A stretch of 64,000 nucleotides of DNA from Psychrobacter immobilis. Its GTDB lineage: Bacteria; Pseudomonadota; Gammaproteobacteria; Pseudomonadales; Moraxellaceae. The translations under genes were made by a program, and so were the position numbers. Position 1 is the stretch's first letter. Each line of letters opens with the position of its first letter. A model generated the notes under the pieces. That model was not told where the DNA came from. It searched no databases and worked only from the letters and a program-made list of their open reading frames with translations. Location: positions 124,001-188,000 of the forward strand of contig NZ_CAJGZJ010000005.1 of NCBI RefSeq assembly GCF_904846225.1, in the 5' to 3' direction. Of this stretch, positions 50,088 through 59,052 are shown one piece after another.

Positions 50088-50232
50088 ATATAGTGGATTC
50101 AATATAAAATAAGTATAGTGATACTGAAATACATTTTGCGTAGCCTCTATCTGCGTAGGCATCGCAATCAAGAAAAGAGATACGAGTATCGTATTGCTAT
50201 ATTTGTCTCTCTTTTATTCAGGACTAACTATA
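50088..50232. repeat. 145-bp dispersed intergenic repeat, copy C
   Basis: It starts ATATAGTGGATTCAATATAA and ends GGACTAACTATA. It is the most diverged of the three copies but exactly 145 bases, with conserved blocks ATTTTGCG, ATCTGCG and ATATTTGT. Confidence 0.78.
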
Positions 50233-50403
50233 AATCAATGGCAAGCAAATAGCTTTATGCCTACAAGTGTTTATCATTGATTTATCAACAGTTTTTATTA
50301 AAATCAATCTTTTCATACGCTTAAAGAAATTCTCAGTACGAACACTTAAAAATAAATAAACAAGGTTGACAGTGAGGCATCGGTCGTCAATAATACGCCT
50401 CTC

Positions 50404-50424
50404 AAATGATAATGGTTATCATTT
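50404..50424. promoter_or_regulatory. Fur-box-like palindrome upstream of dat
   Basis: Arms AAATGATAA / TTATCATTT around a TGG centre, giving the classic GATAATGGTTATC core; an extra ATTATCATT half site follows at about 50426-50434. It lies 49 bases before the dat ATG. Confidence 0.8.
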
Positions 50425-50472
50425 TTATTATCATTCGTTTTTATTAATTAATAGCGAATAAGGTTTGATACT

Positions 50473-51822
50473 ATGTCTACGTCTTTCTCAAAAGAAAAAA
50501 ACAACAACAAAAACTATTTAAATCGCCAAGCGCAGTTTGAGTCAAAGGTGCGCAGTTATCCTCGCAAATTGCCTTTTGCGATTCAGTCGGCATCAGGCGT
50601 TTGGATTACCGATGTTGAAGGTAATAAATATATAGATTGCCTATCTGGAGCAGGGACGCTCGCGCTTGGACACAATCATCCTGTCGTCACTGAGAGCATC
50701 AAACAGCTTTTGGACAGCAATCTGCCAATGCATACTTTAGACATTACTACGCCATTAAAAGACAAATTCAGCGAGTTCATGTACACGCTTTTGGCGACCA
50801 ATCGCGATGAATATTGCTTGCAGTTTTGCGGGCCGACAGGTGCTGATGCGGTGGAAGCTGCGATTAAATTGGCAAAACAAGTCACTGGTCGCTCAGGTAT
50901 CGTCAGCTTTAGTGGTGGCTATCATGGCATGACTCATGGCGCGCTTGCGGTGACGGGTAATCTGGCTCCCAAGCAAGGCATTGAGGGGCTTATGAGTCCT
51001 GTACAGTTTTTGCCATATCCCAATGCTTATCGCTGCGCTTTTGGCTTGTCCTCTGAACAAAGTGTCAGTGCGCATATTACGTATTTTGAAAACTTTCTAA
51101 AAGATGTAGAGAGCGGTGTGGTCAAACCAGCAGCGGTCATTTTAGAAGTGATTCAGGGAGAGGGCGGAGTCAATCCTGCGCCAATAGAGTGGCTAAAGCA
51201 GGTGCGCCGCGTGACCAAAGAGCTTGATATTTTATTAATTATCGATGAGGTGCAAACAGGATTTTGCCGTACGGGACGCTGGTTTGCCTATCAATATGCA
51301 GACATCGATCCCGATATGATCGTTATGTCAAAAGCCATTGGCGGCGGTTTACCCTTGGCAGTACTCGGTATCAAAAAACAATACGATGCATGGCAAGCGG
51401 GCAATCATTCTGGCACGTTCCGTGGCAATCAGTTAGCGATGGCAACGGGTCTTGCCACCCTTGAATATCTCAAAGAGAACGACATGGCAACTTATGTGTC
51501 TGAGATCGGTGCATGGTTTATGTCGGAGCTAAAAACGCTACAACAACGCTATCCCAGAATTGGTCATATCAGAGGTCGAGGGTTGATGATCGGTATGGAG
51601 ATTATAGATCCGAGCTTACCCAAACAGACTGATGGTAGCCATCCTGCGGACAGTGCTGTGGCTGCAAGCATCCAACAGGCCTGTTTTAGACACGGCTTGG
51701 TTATCGAAAAAGGTGGACGAAGCGGTACAGTGCTACGTTTGTTACCGCCGCTCAATGTGACAAAGGATGAGCTGCGACAAGTATTAGAAAAACTGGATAG
51801 CGCGCTGCAAGACAATGCTTAA
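50473..51822 (+). CDS. dat: Diaminobutyrate--2-oxoglutarate aminotransferase
   Basis: A 449-residue class III aminotransferase. [18 protein letters not shown] at the N-terminus and [18 protein letters not shown] are typical of the diaminobutyrate group (Dat, RhbA, EctB-like). [16 protein letters not shown] contacts the phosphate, [13 protein letters not shown] binds the cofactor ring, and Lys287 (SKAIGGGLP) forms the Schiff base. It makes L-2,4-diaminobutyrate from aspartate semialdehyde and glutamate. With the decarboxylase downstream this gives 1,3-diaminopropane, the amine backbone of schizokinen-type siderophores. It is the first gene of the synthesis cluster and is preceded by a Fur-box-like palindrome. 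Confidence 0.92.
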   Translation: MSTSFSKEKNNNKNYLNRQAQFESKVRSYPRKLPFAIQSASGVWITDVEGNKYIDCLSGAGTLALGHNHPVVTESIKQLLDSNLPMHTLDITTPLKDKFSEFMYTLLATNRDEYCLQFCGPTGADAVEAAIKLAKQVTGRSGIVSFSGGYHGMTHGALAVTGNLAPKQGIEGLMSPVQFLPYPNAYRCAFGLSSEQSVSAHITYFENFLKDVESGVVKPAAVILEVIQGEGGVNPAPIEWLKQVRRVTKELDILLIIDEVQTGFCRTGRWFAYQYADIDPDMIVMSKAIGGGLPLAVLGIKKQYDAWQAGNHSGTFRGNQLAMATGLATLEYLKENDMATYVSEIGAWFMSELKTLQQRYPRIGHIRGRGLMIGMEIIDPSLPKQTDGSHPADSAVAASIQQACFRHGLVIEKGGRSGTVLRLLPPLNVTKDELRQVLEKLDSALQDNA

Positions 51823-51955
51823 CACGCCATATTTTCCATATTATTTTGTCTTAAAAAACTGATCACCATGATAAAAGCAATTGACAAAATTAATGAATGA
51901 GAATGGCCGCTTATCTAACTTCAATAGAGCCACAGAATAGACTGGTGAGAATACT

Positions 51956-53473
51956 TTGCATTTATTAAATGAGCAAACCAGTGAGCAATACCTCACACAC
52001 ATGCATAAAACGAGTACCGTCATCAAGCGATGGCTGGATGATAATAACGTATATTCAGGAGGAACGCCGCAACAAGTACAAGCGGCTAGTACCGTCCATA
52101 TTAGCGAAAATGGGCGAGATATTGAGGCCATATTGGCAGATATACAAGCCAGTTTTTTGCCCGGTTGCGTGTCCACTGCGCATCGTCATTGTTTGGCACA
52201 TTTGCATCCGCCCACTTTGCTGATTGGTCAAATGGCGGAAATGATCATTGCCGCGACTAATCAAAGCATGGACTCTTGGAATCAAAGCCCTGCAGCCACT
52301 TATATTGAAAAAGATTTGGTTGAGTGGCTGTGTCGGCGATGTCAATTTGATAAAGGGGTTGCGTCTCAAACCAGCGCGCAGACTGATAGCGAATACACTC
52401 GTCAGTCGGGTGGCATCTTTACCAGCGGCGGTACACAAAGCAATCTGATGGGTTTATTGCTGGCGCGCAATAAATTTTATGCAGCCAAAGGAATTGACGT
52501 ACAAAAACAAGGAATGATGGGTCAACCCCGTGGCACCATCTTATGCTCAGACCAAGCGCACTTTTCTATCGAAAAAAACGCGGCCTTACTAGGGCTTGGC
52601 GTACAGTGTGTTGAAAAGGTAGACACCGATTCAAATGGCGCTATGCTCACATCGCATCTACAGCAGAGAATAGAAGAGATCGGCGTAGACAATGTGATGG
52701 CAGTGGTAGCAACCGCTGGCACGACGGATTTGGGCGCTATTGATGACTTAACAGGCATCGCCAAGGTTTGTCGTACTGCTCAGATATGGCTGCATGTGGA
52801 TGCGGCATGGGGCGGGGCTTTACTACTGTCTCAGCGCTATCGTCATCTCATTGATGGTATTCAAGAGGCAGATTCGATTACTTTGGATTTTCACAAGCAT
52901 TTCTTTTTGCCTATCAGTTGTGGCGCTTTTTTATTACGCGATCAACAAAATTTTGAGAGCATTCGTCACCATAGCGAGTACCTCAATTCTTCTGATGATG
53001 AAAAAGACAATATCCCTAATTTGGTCACTTATTCTCTGCAAACCACCCGTCGATTCGATGCGCTAAAGCTGTGGATGGCGCTTGATTTATTAGGAACTGA
53101 TGATTACGGCGCACTGATTGATGCCTGTCTTGATATTGCCAGACAAGCGGCAGAGTTGATTGAAGATCACACCGATTTTGTGTTAATGCACCAGCCTATT
53201 ATTAGCAGTGTTTTATTTTACTTTAAACCAAAAAACACCGCGTTATCTGACAAGCAACTGTCTCAATTGAATCGCCAAATTGCCCAAGACTTATTGATTA
53301 ATAATATTGCTAATGTGGCGACCACTCAATTGGGTCAGCAACTTTGCCTAAAATTCACTATTTTAAACCCTAATACCCAAGCCAGCGATATCAATGCCAT
53401 CCTTGAACAGGTGGCTGTCGCTGGCTTTGATCGACTCAAGGTTTCTGAAGGACAACACGATGATGCAACATAA
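51956..53473 (+). CDS. ddc: L-2,4-diaminobutyrate decarboxylase
   Basis: A 505-residue group II PLP decarboxylase. The start appears to be TTG 51956 with GGTGAG 7 bases upstream; a downstream in-frame ATG is an alternative. Visible features: GCVSTAHRHCLAHLHPPTLL, the PLP-phosphate segment FTSGGTQSNLMGLLLAR, HVDAAWGGALLLS, and the Schiff-base Lys314 (DFHKHFFLPISCGAF). It decarboxylates 2,4-diaminobutyrate to 1,3-diaminopropane. It follows dat by 133 bases, and its end overlaps the first NIS synthetase by 14 bases. The dat-ddc pairing matches Acinetobacter and the rhizobactin rhbAB genes. Confidence 0.92.
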   Translation: MHLLNEQTSEQYLTHMHKTSTVIKRWLDDNNVYSGGTPQQVQAASTVHISENGRDIEAILADIQASFLPGCVSTAHRHCLAHLHPPTLLIGQMAEMIIAATNQSMDSWNQSPAATYIEKDLVEWLCRRCQFDKGVASQTSAQTDSEYTRQSGGIFTSGGTQSNLMGLLLARNKFYAAKGIDVQKQGMMGQPRGTILCSDQAHFSIEKNAALLGLGVQCVEKVDTDSNGAMLTSHLQQRIEEIGVDNVMAVVATAGTTDLGAIDDLTGIAKVCRTAQIWLHVDAAWGGALLLSQRYRHLIDGIQEADSITLDFHKHFFLPISCGAFLLRDQQNFESIRHHSEYLNSSDDEKDNIPNLVTYSLQTTRRFDALKLWMALDLLGTDDYGALIDACLDIARQAAELIEDHTDFVLMHQPIISSVLFYFKPKNTALSDKQLSQLNRQIAQDLLINNIANVATTQLGQQLCLKFTILNPNTQASDINAILEQVAVAGFDRLKVSEGQHDDAT

Positions 53474-55256
53474 AACGCTTGATCGCTTGACGCTACAAAA
53501 TTTAGTGAATGCTTATAGTTATGAGACAGGGCGGGGCAAAATTATACAGATAGACGAGCAGAATGCGCTGCAACAGCAAATCTCACAAAATAAGCCTATT
53601 TTGCTATTGAACCTTGCACCGCACAATACGGTTATGGCTGTCCCTGTGGATAGAGTCAGCCAATTGGGTCAGCACCGTTTTGCTGATACGCCCTCTGTAT
53701 TAAGTGCAGCCTCATTAAATGAGCATCAGCATGAACATCAGTGGCTGAAACCTTCTGCCATGAGTCTAGCGTCTTTTATTATTGAAGATATCGTCCATCA
53801 ACATAAAGATGACGTCACGCTAGATGGCAATGGGGTGCTTAAGCGCTGGCTTGAGAGTTATGAAGGGCTACAGATTATTTTAGAGCATCGTAATGATGAG
53901 ATTGATGACATTGTTGATGACAAGCAGGATTTTATTCAAACTGAGCAAAGTCTGATTTATGGACATGCGATGCATCCAACACCCAAAGGTCGAGCAGGTT
54001 TTTATGGTGCTGAATGGGCAAAGTATGCGCCCGAGACCAACAGCAAAACCCAGCTGAATTATTGGCTGGTACATTCGGACTATATTATTGAAGAGTTCGT
54101 TGATGGCGATAGCATCACAGCAGAGCTAAAGGAAAAGCTAGTGGCTGATATGAGCGATTATCAGCAACAATTGATAGCGCAAAACCCTGAGCATAAATTG
54201 TTGCCACTACATCCTTGGCAAGCGACATTTTTGCAGCAACAACCATGGTATCAGCAGCTCGTGGAGAGCGGTCAGCTTTTTGATTTGGGTGCACTTGGAT
54301 GGTATTTGCATCCGACGACATCGGTGCGCACGCTTGCAGCATTTGACGCCCCTTGGATGTTTAAACTGTCATTATCTGTGGCGATTACCAATTCTGTGCG
54401 TATCAATTTGCCCAAAGAATGTAAGCGCGGTATGCATGCTTGCCGGATATGGCGTAGCGACTATGGTACGCAGTTGGGTACTGAATACCCTACGATCGCG
54501 GTACTGAATGATCCCGCTTGGATTGCCTTACGGATCAACGGCAAAATCATCGATGAGACCATCTGCATCCTACGTGATAATCCTTTTACTCAATCAATGC
54601 AAGTCACCAATTTGGCAAGTTTAAGCCAAGATCATCCCACCCGTCTCACCAACCGCTTGGCGACTTTATTTCAATCTATTCATCAGTGTACCAATCAGCC
54701 TTTGGACAAGGTTGCTACTGAATGGTTCGATACCTACTTACAAGTGGGTTTTATACCGCTTATTCATCTGTATTATCAGCACGGTATTGGGTTTGAGGTG
54801 CATCAACAAAATAGCTTGATAGAGCTAAAAGATGGTTATCCTGCCAAATTTTGGGCGAGGGACAATCAAGGATTTGGTTATATTGCTGAATATGCCATGC
54901 CACTTATTGATGCGTATCCCGAGCTTATCAGTGAAGGTGAGTGCGTCATTCCAGAAGATTTTGCCGATTCACGCGTGGCTTATTACTTAGTGGGCAATAC
55001 GATCTTTGGTCTTATTACAGCGATTGCTCGCACGCAGCTTGTCAGTGAAACGGCTTTATTAGCAACGTTTCGAGACTGTCTCGTCATGCTAGAAAAACAG
55101 TATCCACACCGCTCTTTATTCGATCTATTGCTACGCAGTCCTACATTACCGTTCAAAGGCAATCTGCTCACCAGACTTCATGCTTTAGATGAGTTGACCG
55201 CGCCTGTGGAAACCCAGTCTATTTATGTAGACATTGCGAATCCTATGAGCGCTTAG
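53460..55256 (+). CDS. NIS siderophore synthetase (IucA/IucC family), first of three
   Basis: About 598 residues from ATG 53460, chosen because GAAGGA lies 7 bases upstream inside ddc; an in-frame start at 53394 would give a long overlap. NIS motifs are all present: YGHAMHPTPKGRAGFYG (about 165-182, ATP site), LPLHPWQATFLQQ, TSVRTLAAFD, the C-terminal substrate site GFEVHQQNSLIELKDGYPAKFWARD, and the fused FhuF-like tail. These enzymes adenylate a carboxylate (usually of citrate) and join it to an amine or hydroxylamine. The HPTPK form resembles RhbC-type synthetases. It is translationally coupled to ddc. Confidence 0.9.
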   Translation: MMQHKTLDRLTLQNLVNAYSYETGRGKIIQIDEQNALQQQISQNKPILLLNLAPHNTVMAVPVDRVSQLGQHRFADTPSVLSAASLNEHQHEHQWLKPSAMSLASFIIEDIVHQHKDDVTLDGNGVLKRWLESYEGLQIILEHRNDEIDDIVDDKQDFIQTEQSLIYGHAMHPTPKGRAGFYGAEWAKYAPETNSKTQLNYWLVHSDYIIEEFVDGDSITAELKEKLVADMSDYQQQLIAQNPEHKLLPLHPWQATFLQQQPWYQQLVESGQLFDLGALGWYLHPTTSVRTLAAFDAPWMFKLSLSVAITNSVRINLPKECKRGMHACRIWRSDYGTQLGTEYPTIAVLNDPAWIALRINGKIIDETICILRDNPFTQSMQVTNLASLSQDHPTRLTNRLATLFQSIHQCTNQPLDKVATEWFDTYLQVGFIPLIHLYYQHGIGFEVHQQNSLIELKDGYPAKFWARDNQGFGYIAEYAMPLIDAYPELISEGECVIPEDFADSRVAYYLVGNTIFGLITAIARTQLVSETALLATFRDCLVMLEKQYPHRSLFDLLLRSPTLPFKGNLLTRLHALDELTAPVETQSIYVDIANPMSA

Positions 55257-55308
55257 GGTAAAGCAGAAAATCATCGATATATATCTAAGTGATAAGTAAG
55301 GAATCAAT

Positions 55309-56706
55309 GTGTTAGATCTTCTCGGTATTGGTTTGGGACCATTTAATCTTAGTCTGGCTGCATTATTGGGCAAAACAGATGTCAAGGCCAAATTCTTTGA
55401 GCAAAAGGCGGATTTCAATTGGCACAAAGGCATGATTTTACCGCACACCACGCTGCAAGTGCCCTTTATGGCGGATTTGGTGACATTGATAGACCCGACC
55501 AGTCCCTATTCATTTTTAAACTATCTGCATACACAGCATCGATTGCTTAAGTTTTATTTTTTAGAGGACTTTAAGATTTATCGCAAAGAGTACAATCATT
55601 ACTGTCAATGGGTTGCAGGTCAGCTTGATAGCTTAGCTTTTGATGCCCAAGTGATCAACGTGGCTTTTAACGAAAATAGTGATGGCTCAAATGCTGACAC
55701 ACACAATGGGTTTATCGTCACGGTCAAAGAGCAAGGCGAGCAAAAAACGTACTATGCCAAAAACCTAGTCATAGGGACAGGCACGCAACCGACGCTGCCA
55801 GCTACGCTGAAAATGATTGCCGATCAAGCACCTGAGCGCTGTATGCACACCGCGCATTTTGCTAATCATTTCGATTTTGAGGCTATTAAATCAAGAAATA
55901 ACAAAACAAGGAACCATGAGATAGAAGGCGGTAAAGCAGACGATAGTCTGACCAAAATAGTGGTATTGGGGTCTGGGCAATCATCGGCTGAGGTATATCG
56001 CGAGTTGTTCGATCAGCAATTTGATGCTGATAATGAGCCAATGTTTCAGTTGGATTGGATAACCCGCTCAGCTGGCTTCTTCCCGATGGAATATTCGCCG
56101 TTAGGTTTGGAGCATTTTAGCCCTGCCTATACCGATTATTTTTATCAATTGGACGTCGCCACCAAAGCAAAAGTCGCGCCCAAGCAGGACCTGCTTTACA
56201 AAGGCATGGGGGTTGAGATTATCCGCGATATCTATCATAAGCTTTATGAGCGCAGTATCAGCAATCAAGCATTGTACACGACGCTATTGTCCAACTGCGG
56301 CGTGGTTGCGGCGACGCTTGATGATGCTGATAATACATTAAAAGTGACGTTTGAGCAGCGTGAACAGAATCAAACGTTTACGGCAGATTACGACTGTGTC
56401 ATCGCGGGTACGGGCTATCGTCATGCGTTGCCTGCTTGCTTAAACACACTGCTGCACGCAATCGAACATGATGAATTTGGACAACCAAAGATTGATCGAC
56501 ATTATGCCTTGGTTTATCAAAGTCATGATGATAAGGGCGGCAAAGTGTTTGTACAAAATCAAGAAATTCATACTCATGGCGTTGGTACACCCGATTTAGG
56601 ATTGGGTGCTTATCGAGCAGGGCAGATTATCAATCAATTAATGGGCACGGCAGTTTATGACACCGATGCTTTAGCAGTATTTCAAAGCTTTGGCGCGTCA
56701 TCTTAA
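55309..56706 (+). CDS. Amine N-monooxygenase (IucD/PvdA/RhbE family)
   Basis: A 465-residue flavoprotein starting at GTG 55309 (TAAGGA upstream). The FAD fold is LGIGLGPFNLSLAALL (residues 4-19), followed by the family signature FNWHKGMILPHTTLQVPFMADLVTLIDPTSPYSFLNYL (about 43-80, in segments). The NADPH site is VVLGSGQSSAEVYREL, and the end is IAGTGYRHALP then TPDLGLGAYRAGQIIN. It N-hydroxylates a diamine, here most likely 1,3-diaminopropane given dat and ddc, as the first step to a hydroxamate. Lysine or ornithine as substrate cannot be excluded from sequence alone. An insert near residues 190-205 is Asn/Lys-rich. Confidence 0.91.
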   Translation: MLDLLGIGLGPFNLSLAALLGKTDVKAKFFEQKADFNWHKGMILPHTTLQVPFMADLVTLIDPTSPYSFLNYLHTQHRLLKFYFLEDFKIYRKEYNHYCQWVAGQLDSLAFDAQVINVAFNENSDGSNADTHNGFIVTVKEQGEQKTYYAKNLVIGTGTQPTLPATLKMIADQAPERCMHTAHFANHFDFEAIKSRNNKTRNHEIEGGKADDSLTKIVVLGSGQSSAEVYRELFDQQFDADNEPMFQLDWITRSAGFFPMEYSPLGLEHFSPAYTDYFYQLDVATKAKVAPKQDLLYKGMGVEIIRDIYHKLYERSISNQALYTTLLSNCGVVAATLDDADNTLKVTFEQREQNQTFTADYDCVIAGTGYRHALPACLNTLLHAIEHDEFGQPKIDRHYALVYQSHDDKGGKVFVQNQEIHTHGVGTPDLGLGAYRAGQIINQLMGTAVYDTDALAVFQSFGASS

Positions 56707-56781
56707 CGTTTATTGGAAGTAAGACATATTGAAAGTAATACATGTTGGAATTAACACACAATATAAAATAAGGAACTATCA

Positions 56782-57384
56782 ATGCCAACGACCACAAAAA
56801 ATCTGCCAGATACTTTTAGCGTAGAGGCGTATCAAAAGACATTTGCATTAAGATCGGTCAAGTATCCCGAGGACATGCCGTTGCTTTATAAATGGATGCA
56901 CGCGGAACATGTCGTCGAGCAATGGCAACTGCATTTGCCTATGCCACAGCTTCGAGTACACTTTGAAAAAATGCTGGCCGATGACCATCAGCGTCTCTAT
57001 ATTATACTTTGCGAAGACGTTCCTATTGGTTACACGGAGATTTATGAAACGGCTCGTGATCGCCTGTCTCACTATTATAAAGCCAAAGAAAATGACATGG
57101 GTTGGCATATTTTGTTGGGTGATCCTGCCGTCGTTGGCAAAGGCTATCTGAAACCGACAGGGATGATGATCAGTAAATTTATATTTGAGCATACCGATGC
57201 CAAAAAAATAGTGGTCGAGCCTGATAGCAAGGTTGAGGTTTATAAATGGGTGGCTGATAGTTTTGCCTATCATATACAACGGCTCATCGATATGCCTGAA
57301 AAAAAAGCATCGCTTTATTTTTGCAATCGTGATGAGTTTTTTGAATCGAGAGGCTATCTCAACTTTTATGGTGCCGCTATTTAA
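56782..57384 (+). CDS. GNAT acyltransferase for hydroxylated amine (IucB/RhbD-like)
   Basis: A 200-residue acyl-CoA N-acyltransferase of the siderophore-biosynthesis group. FALRSVKYPEDMPLLYKWMHAEHV at the start, GYTEIYETARDRLSHYY, MGWHILLGDPAVVGKGYLKP (acyl-CoA-binding turn) and VVEPDSKVEVYKWVADSF match IucB, RhbD and PvsY-like proteins. It acylates N-hydroxydiaminopropane to the hydroxamate; the chain length (acetyl, or a longer fatty acyl as in acinetoferrin) cannot be read from sequence. AAGGA lies 7 bases before the ATG. The gene directly follows the N-monooxygenase. Confidence 0.9.
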   Translation: MPTTTKNLPDTFSVEAYQKTFALRSVKYPEDMPLLYKWMHAEHVVEQWQLHLPMPQLRVHFEKMLADDHQRLYIILCEDVPIGYTEIYETARDRLSHYYKAKENDMGWHILLGDPAVVGKGYLKPTGMMISKFIFEHTDAKKIVVEPDSKVEVYKWVADSFAYHIQRLIDMPEKKASLYFCNRDEFFESRGYLNFYGAAI

Positions 57385-57481
57385 TGAATAGAATTTTTTA
57401 TGGTCACAAGGCCAACTACTTCCTAGAGGTTTTGGCGGTACGACGATGCTGGCAAGGCATGATTTGCCAATGGTTTAAATA

Positions 57482-58897
57482 ATGCCTTCACTTGATAGCA
57501 GTCACAGACTGACCCAAAAGCAAGTGCGTCAGGTGTTATTGACATTGTTGCTTGGTGGTACGGTCGTCAGCTTTAGCAATAGCGCTCTCAATCCTGCTAT
57601 TCCGGTATTCATGTCGGTATTCGACGTCGATATTGTGATGGGCGGCTGGGTATTGAATGCGTATGTGCTGTCTATGAGCGTCGGGCTTATGCTCAGCGGT
57701 TATTTGCATAAAAGGTTTGCCTTTAAGCTGGTCTATTTGACCGCGATCATAGGGTTTATGGTGGGTTCGGTGCTTGGTATGTCTGCGCCCTCCATGACGA
57801 TAGTAATCGTCGCTCGTGCTATACAGGGCATTAGTGGTGGTCTAACTATCCCGCTGTCTATTGGCATGCTCTACCAGATTTATCCGCCGCATAGACACGG
57901 TAGAGTGATGGCGCTATGGGGCATTGTTATTATGATGTCACTAGCGTTTGGCCCACTGATAGGGGCTTATTTGGTGGAGCAATTTGCGTGGTGGACATTA
58001 TTTGCAGCCACTATACCGCTAAGTGCGTTGGTCTTGGTTATGGTGTGGTTGTTCTTGCCTGACATGCGCGCGCCCAAAACAGACAGCTCTTTTGATGTCA
58101 TTGGTTTTGTCAGCTTGCTCGTTTGGCTGCTAGCTTTGATGACATGGCTCAGTACGCTTAAGACAGATTTTCAGGCCAGCTTTGCTAGTGTGATTGAGAC
58201 AGGTTTATTGGCTGTCGTGTTTTTACTATCCTTTTTGGGTTGGTGGATATATGAGCGCCGTCAGAGTCATCCGCTATTGAACGTGCGCTTGTTTAATAAT
58301 CAGGTGTATTTGCACAGTACGATTATCAGTGTGACGCAGACACTGGGTCTGATGGTGTGTCTGTTGTTATTGCCAATCTTAATCCAAGAAGTCATGGGCG
58401 AGAGTGCATTATGGACAGGCGTTATTTTGATGACTGCGACGCTTATGTCTAGTATCACGACCCATTTTGCAGGCAAGCGCGTCGATAGGTATGGTGCTAG
58501 AGGCATCGGGATTTTGGGCATTATCGTCAGCGCGTCGTCTATGCTGATGCTGGCGTGGTGTTTGTATCAGCCAACGCTTTGGTTGCTGATCGTTGTGATG
58601 AGTGTACAAGGTGTGGGAGTGGGGCTGGCATATCTGCCTACGACCACGGTCGGTTTTAGCAGCTTGGCGAAAGAGCTGGTCACTGAAGGCGCGGCGCTCA
58701 ATAACATCAGTCGCCGAATTGTTTCTAGCATTTTTATCACGTTGGTTACGGTCTACGTGGCAGGGCGCGGGGCGCAATTATTAAGCGCTGGTAGTACGCA
58801 AAGCATTGGTGCTGCTATCCAAGAAATTTTTGTCATGCTGGCTGTGATTTTGTTTTTGACGGTTTTTTCGGCGCGGCAATTACCAAAAGCCACCTGA
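57482..58897 (+). CDS. MFS exporter, DHA2-like, probable siderophore efflux
   Basis: A 471-residue transporter with 14 predicted membrane segments. DHA2-type motifs: ALNPAIPVFMSVFDVDIVMGGWVLNAY at the first helices (in segments), then QGISGGLTIPLSIGMLYQIYPPHRHGRVMALWG, and the motif-C-like GPLIGAYLVEQFAWWTLF. It sits between the acyltransferase and second NIS synthetase genes, so export of the finished siderophore is the natural role; drug efflux is the alternative. The ribosome site is weak (TGGTTTAAATA before the ATG). Confidence 0.85.
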   Translation: MPSLDSSHRLTQKQVRQVLLTLLLGGTVVSFSNSALNPAIPVFMSVFDVDIVMGGWVLNAYVLSMSVGLMLSGYLHKRFAFKLVYLTAIIGFMVGSVLGMSAPSMTIVIVARAIQGISGGLTIPLSIGMLYQIYPPHRHGRVMALWGIVIMMSLAFGPLIGAYLVEQFAWWTLFAATIPLSALVLVMVWLFLPDMRAPKTDSSFDVIGFVSLLVWLLALMTWLSTLKTDFQASFASVIETGLLAVVFLLSFLGWWIYERRQSHPLLNVRLFNNQVYLHSTIISVTQTLGLMVCLLLLPILIQEVMGESALWTGVILMTATLMSSITTHFAGKRVDRYGARGIGILGIIVSASSMLMLAWCLYQPTLWLLIVVMSVQGVGVGLAYLPTTTVGFSSLAKELVTEGAALNNISRRIVSSIFITLVTVYVAGRGAQLLSAGSTQSIGAAIQEIFVMLAVILFLTVFSARQLPKAT

Positions 58898-58961
58898 GTT
58901 ATTTATAGTCTATGCACGCTGTCATACCAATCAGCTCAAGGCATTATTTTAGCTGGTAAAC

Positions 58962-58980
58962 GTAATTAATTCTCATTCGC
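58962..58980. promoter_or_regulatory. Weak Fur-box-like site upstream of the second NIS gene
   Basis: On the minus strand it reads GCGAATGAGAATTAATTAC, matching 12 of 19 positions of GATAATGATAATCATTATC. It lies 72 bases before the second NIS synthetase, in the only sizeable gap within the cluster (155 bases), so a second promoter is plausible. Confidence 0.4.
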
Positions 58981-59052
58981 TTTTATATGAATTCAATAGT
59001 ACTGATTTAACCCAAACACTTATTTTTTAGTTTTTAGAAAGGACATTGTTAC

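Larger units (their letters stand above)
50066..50472. other. 407-base gap upstream of the siderophore synthesis genes
   Basis: No gene. It holds repeat copy C (50088-50232) and a Fur-box-like palindrome (50404-50424) close to dat. The AT-rich stretch 50290-50400 probably contains the dat promoter. No terminator for fhuB is evident. Confidence 0.6.

Noticed and set aside
51885-51920. Fur-like sequence upstream of ddc (AATGAATGAGAATGGCC)
   Set aside because: It matches the consensus at too few positions (about 8 of 19), and ddc is probably read from the dat promoter.
53394-53459. Upstream in-frame start for the first NIS synthetase
   Set aside because: It would overlap ddc by 80 bases and lacks a ribosome site, whereas ATG 53460 has GAAGGA at proper spacing.
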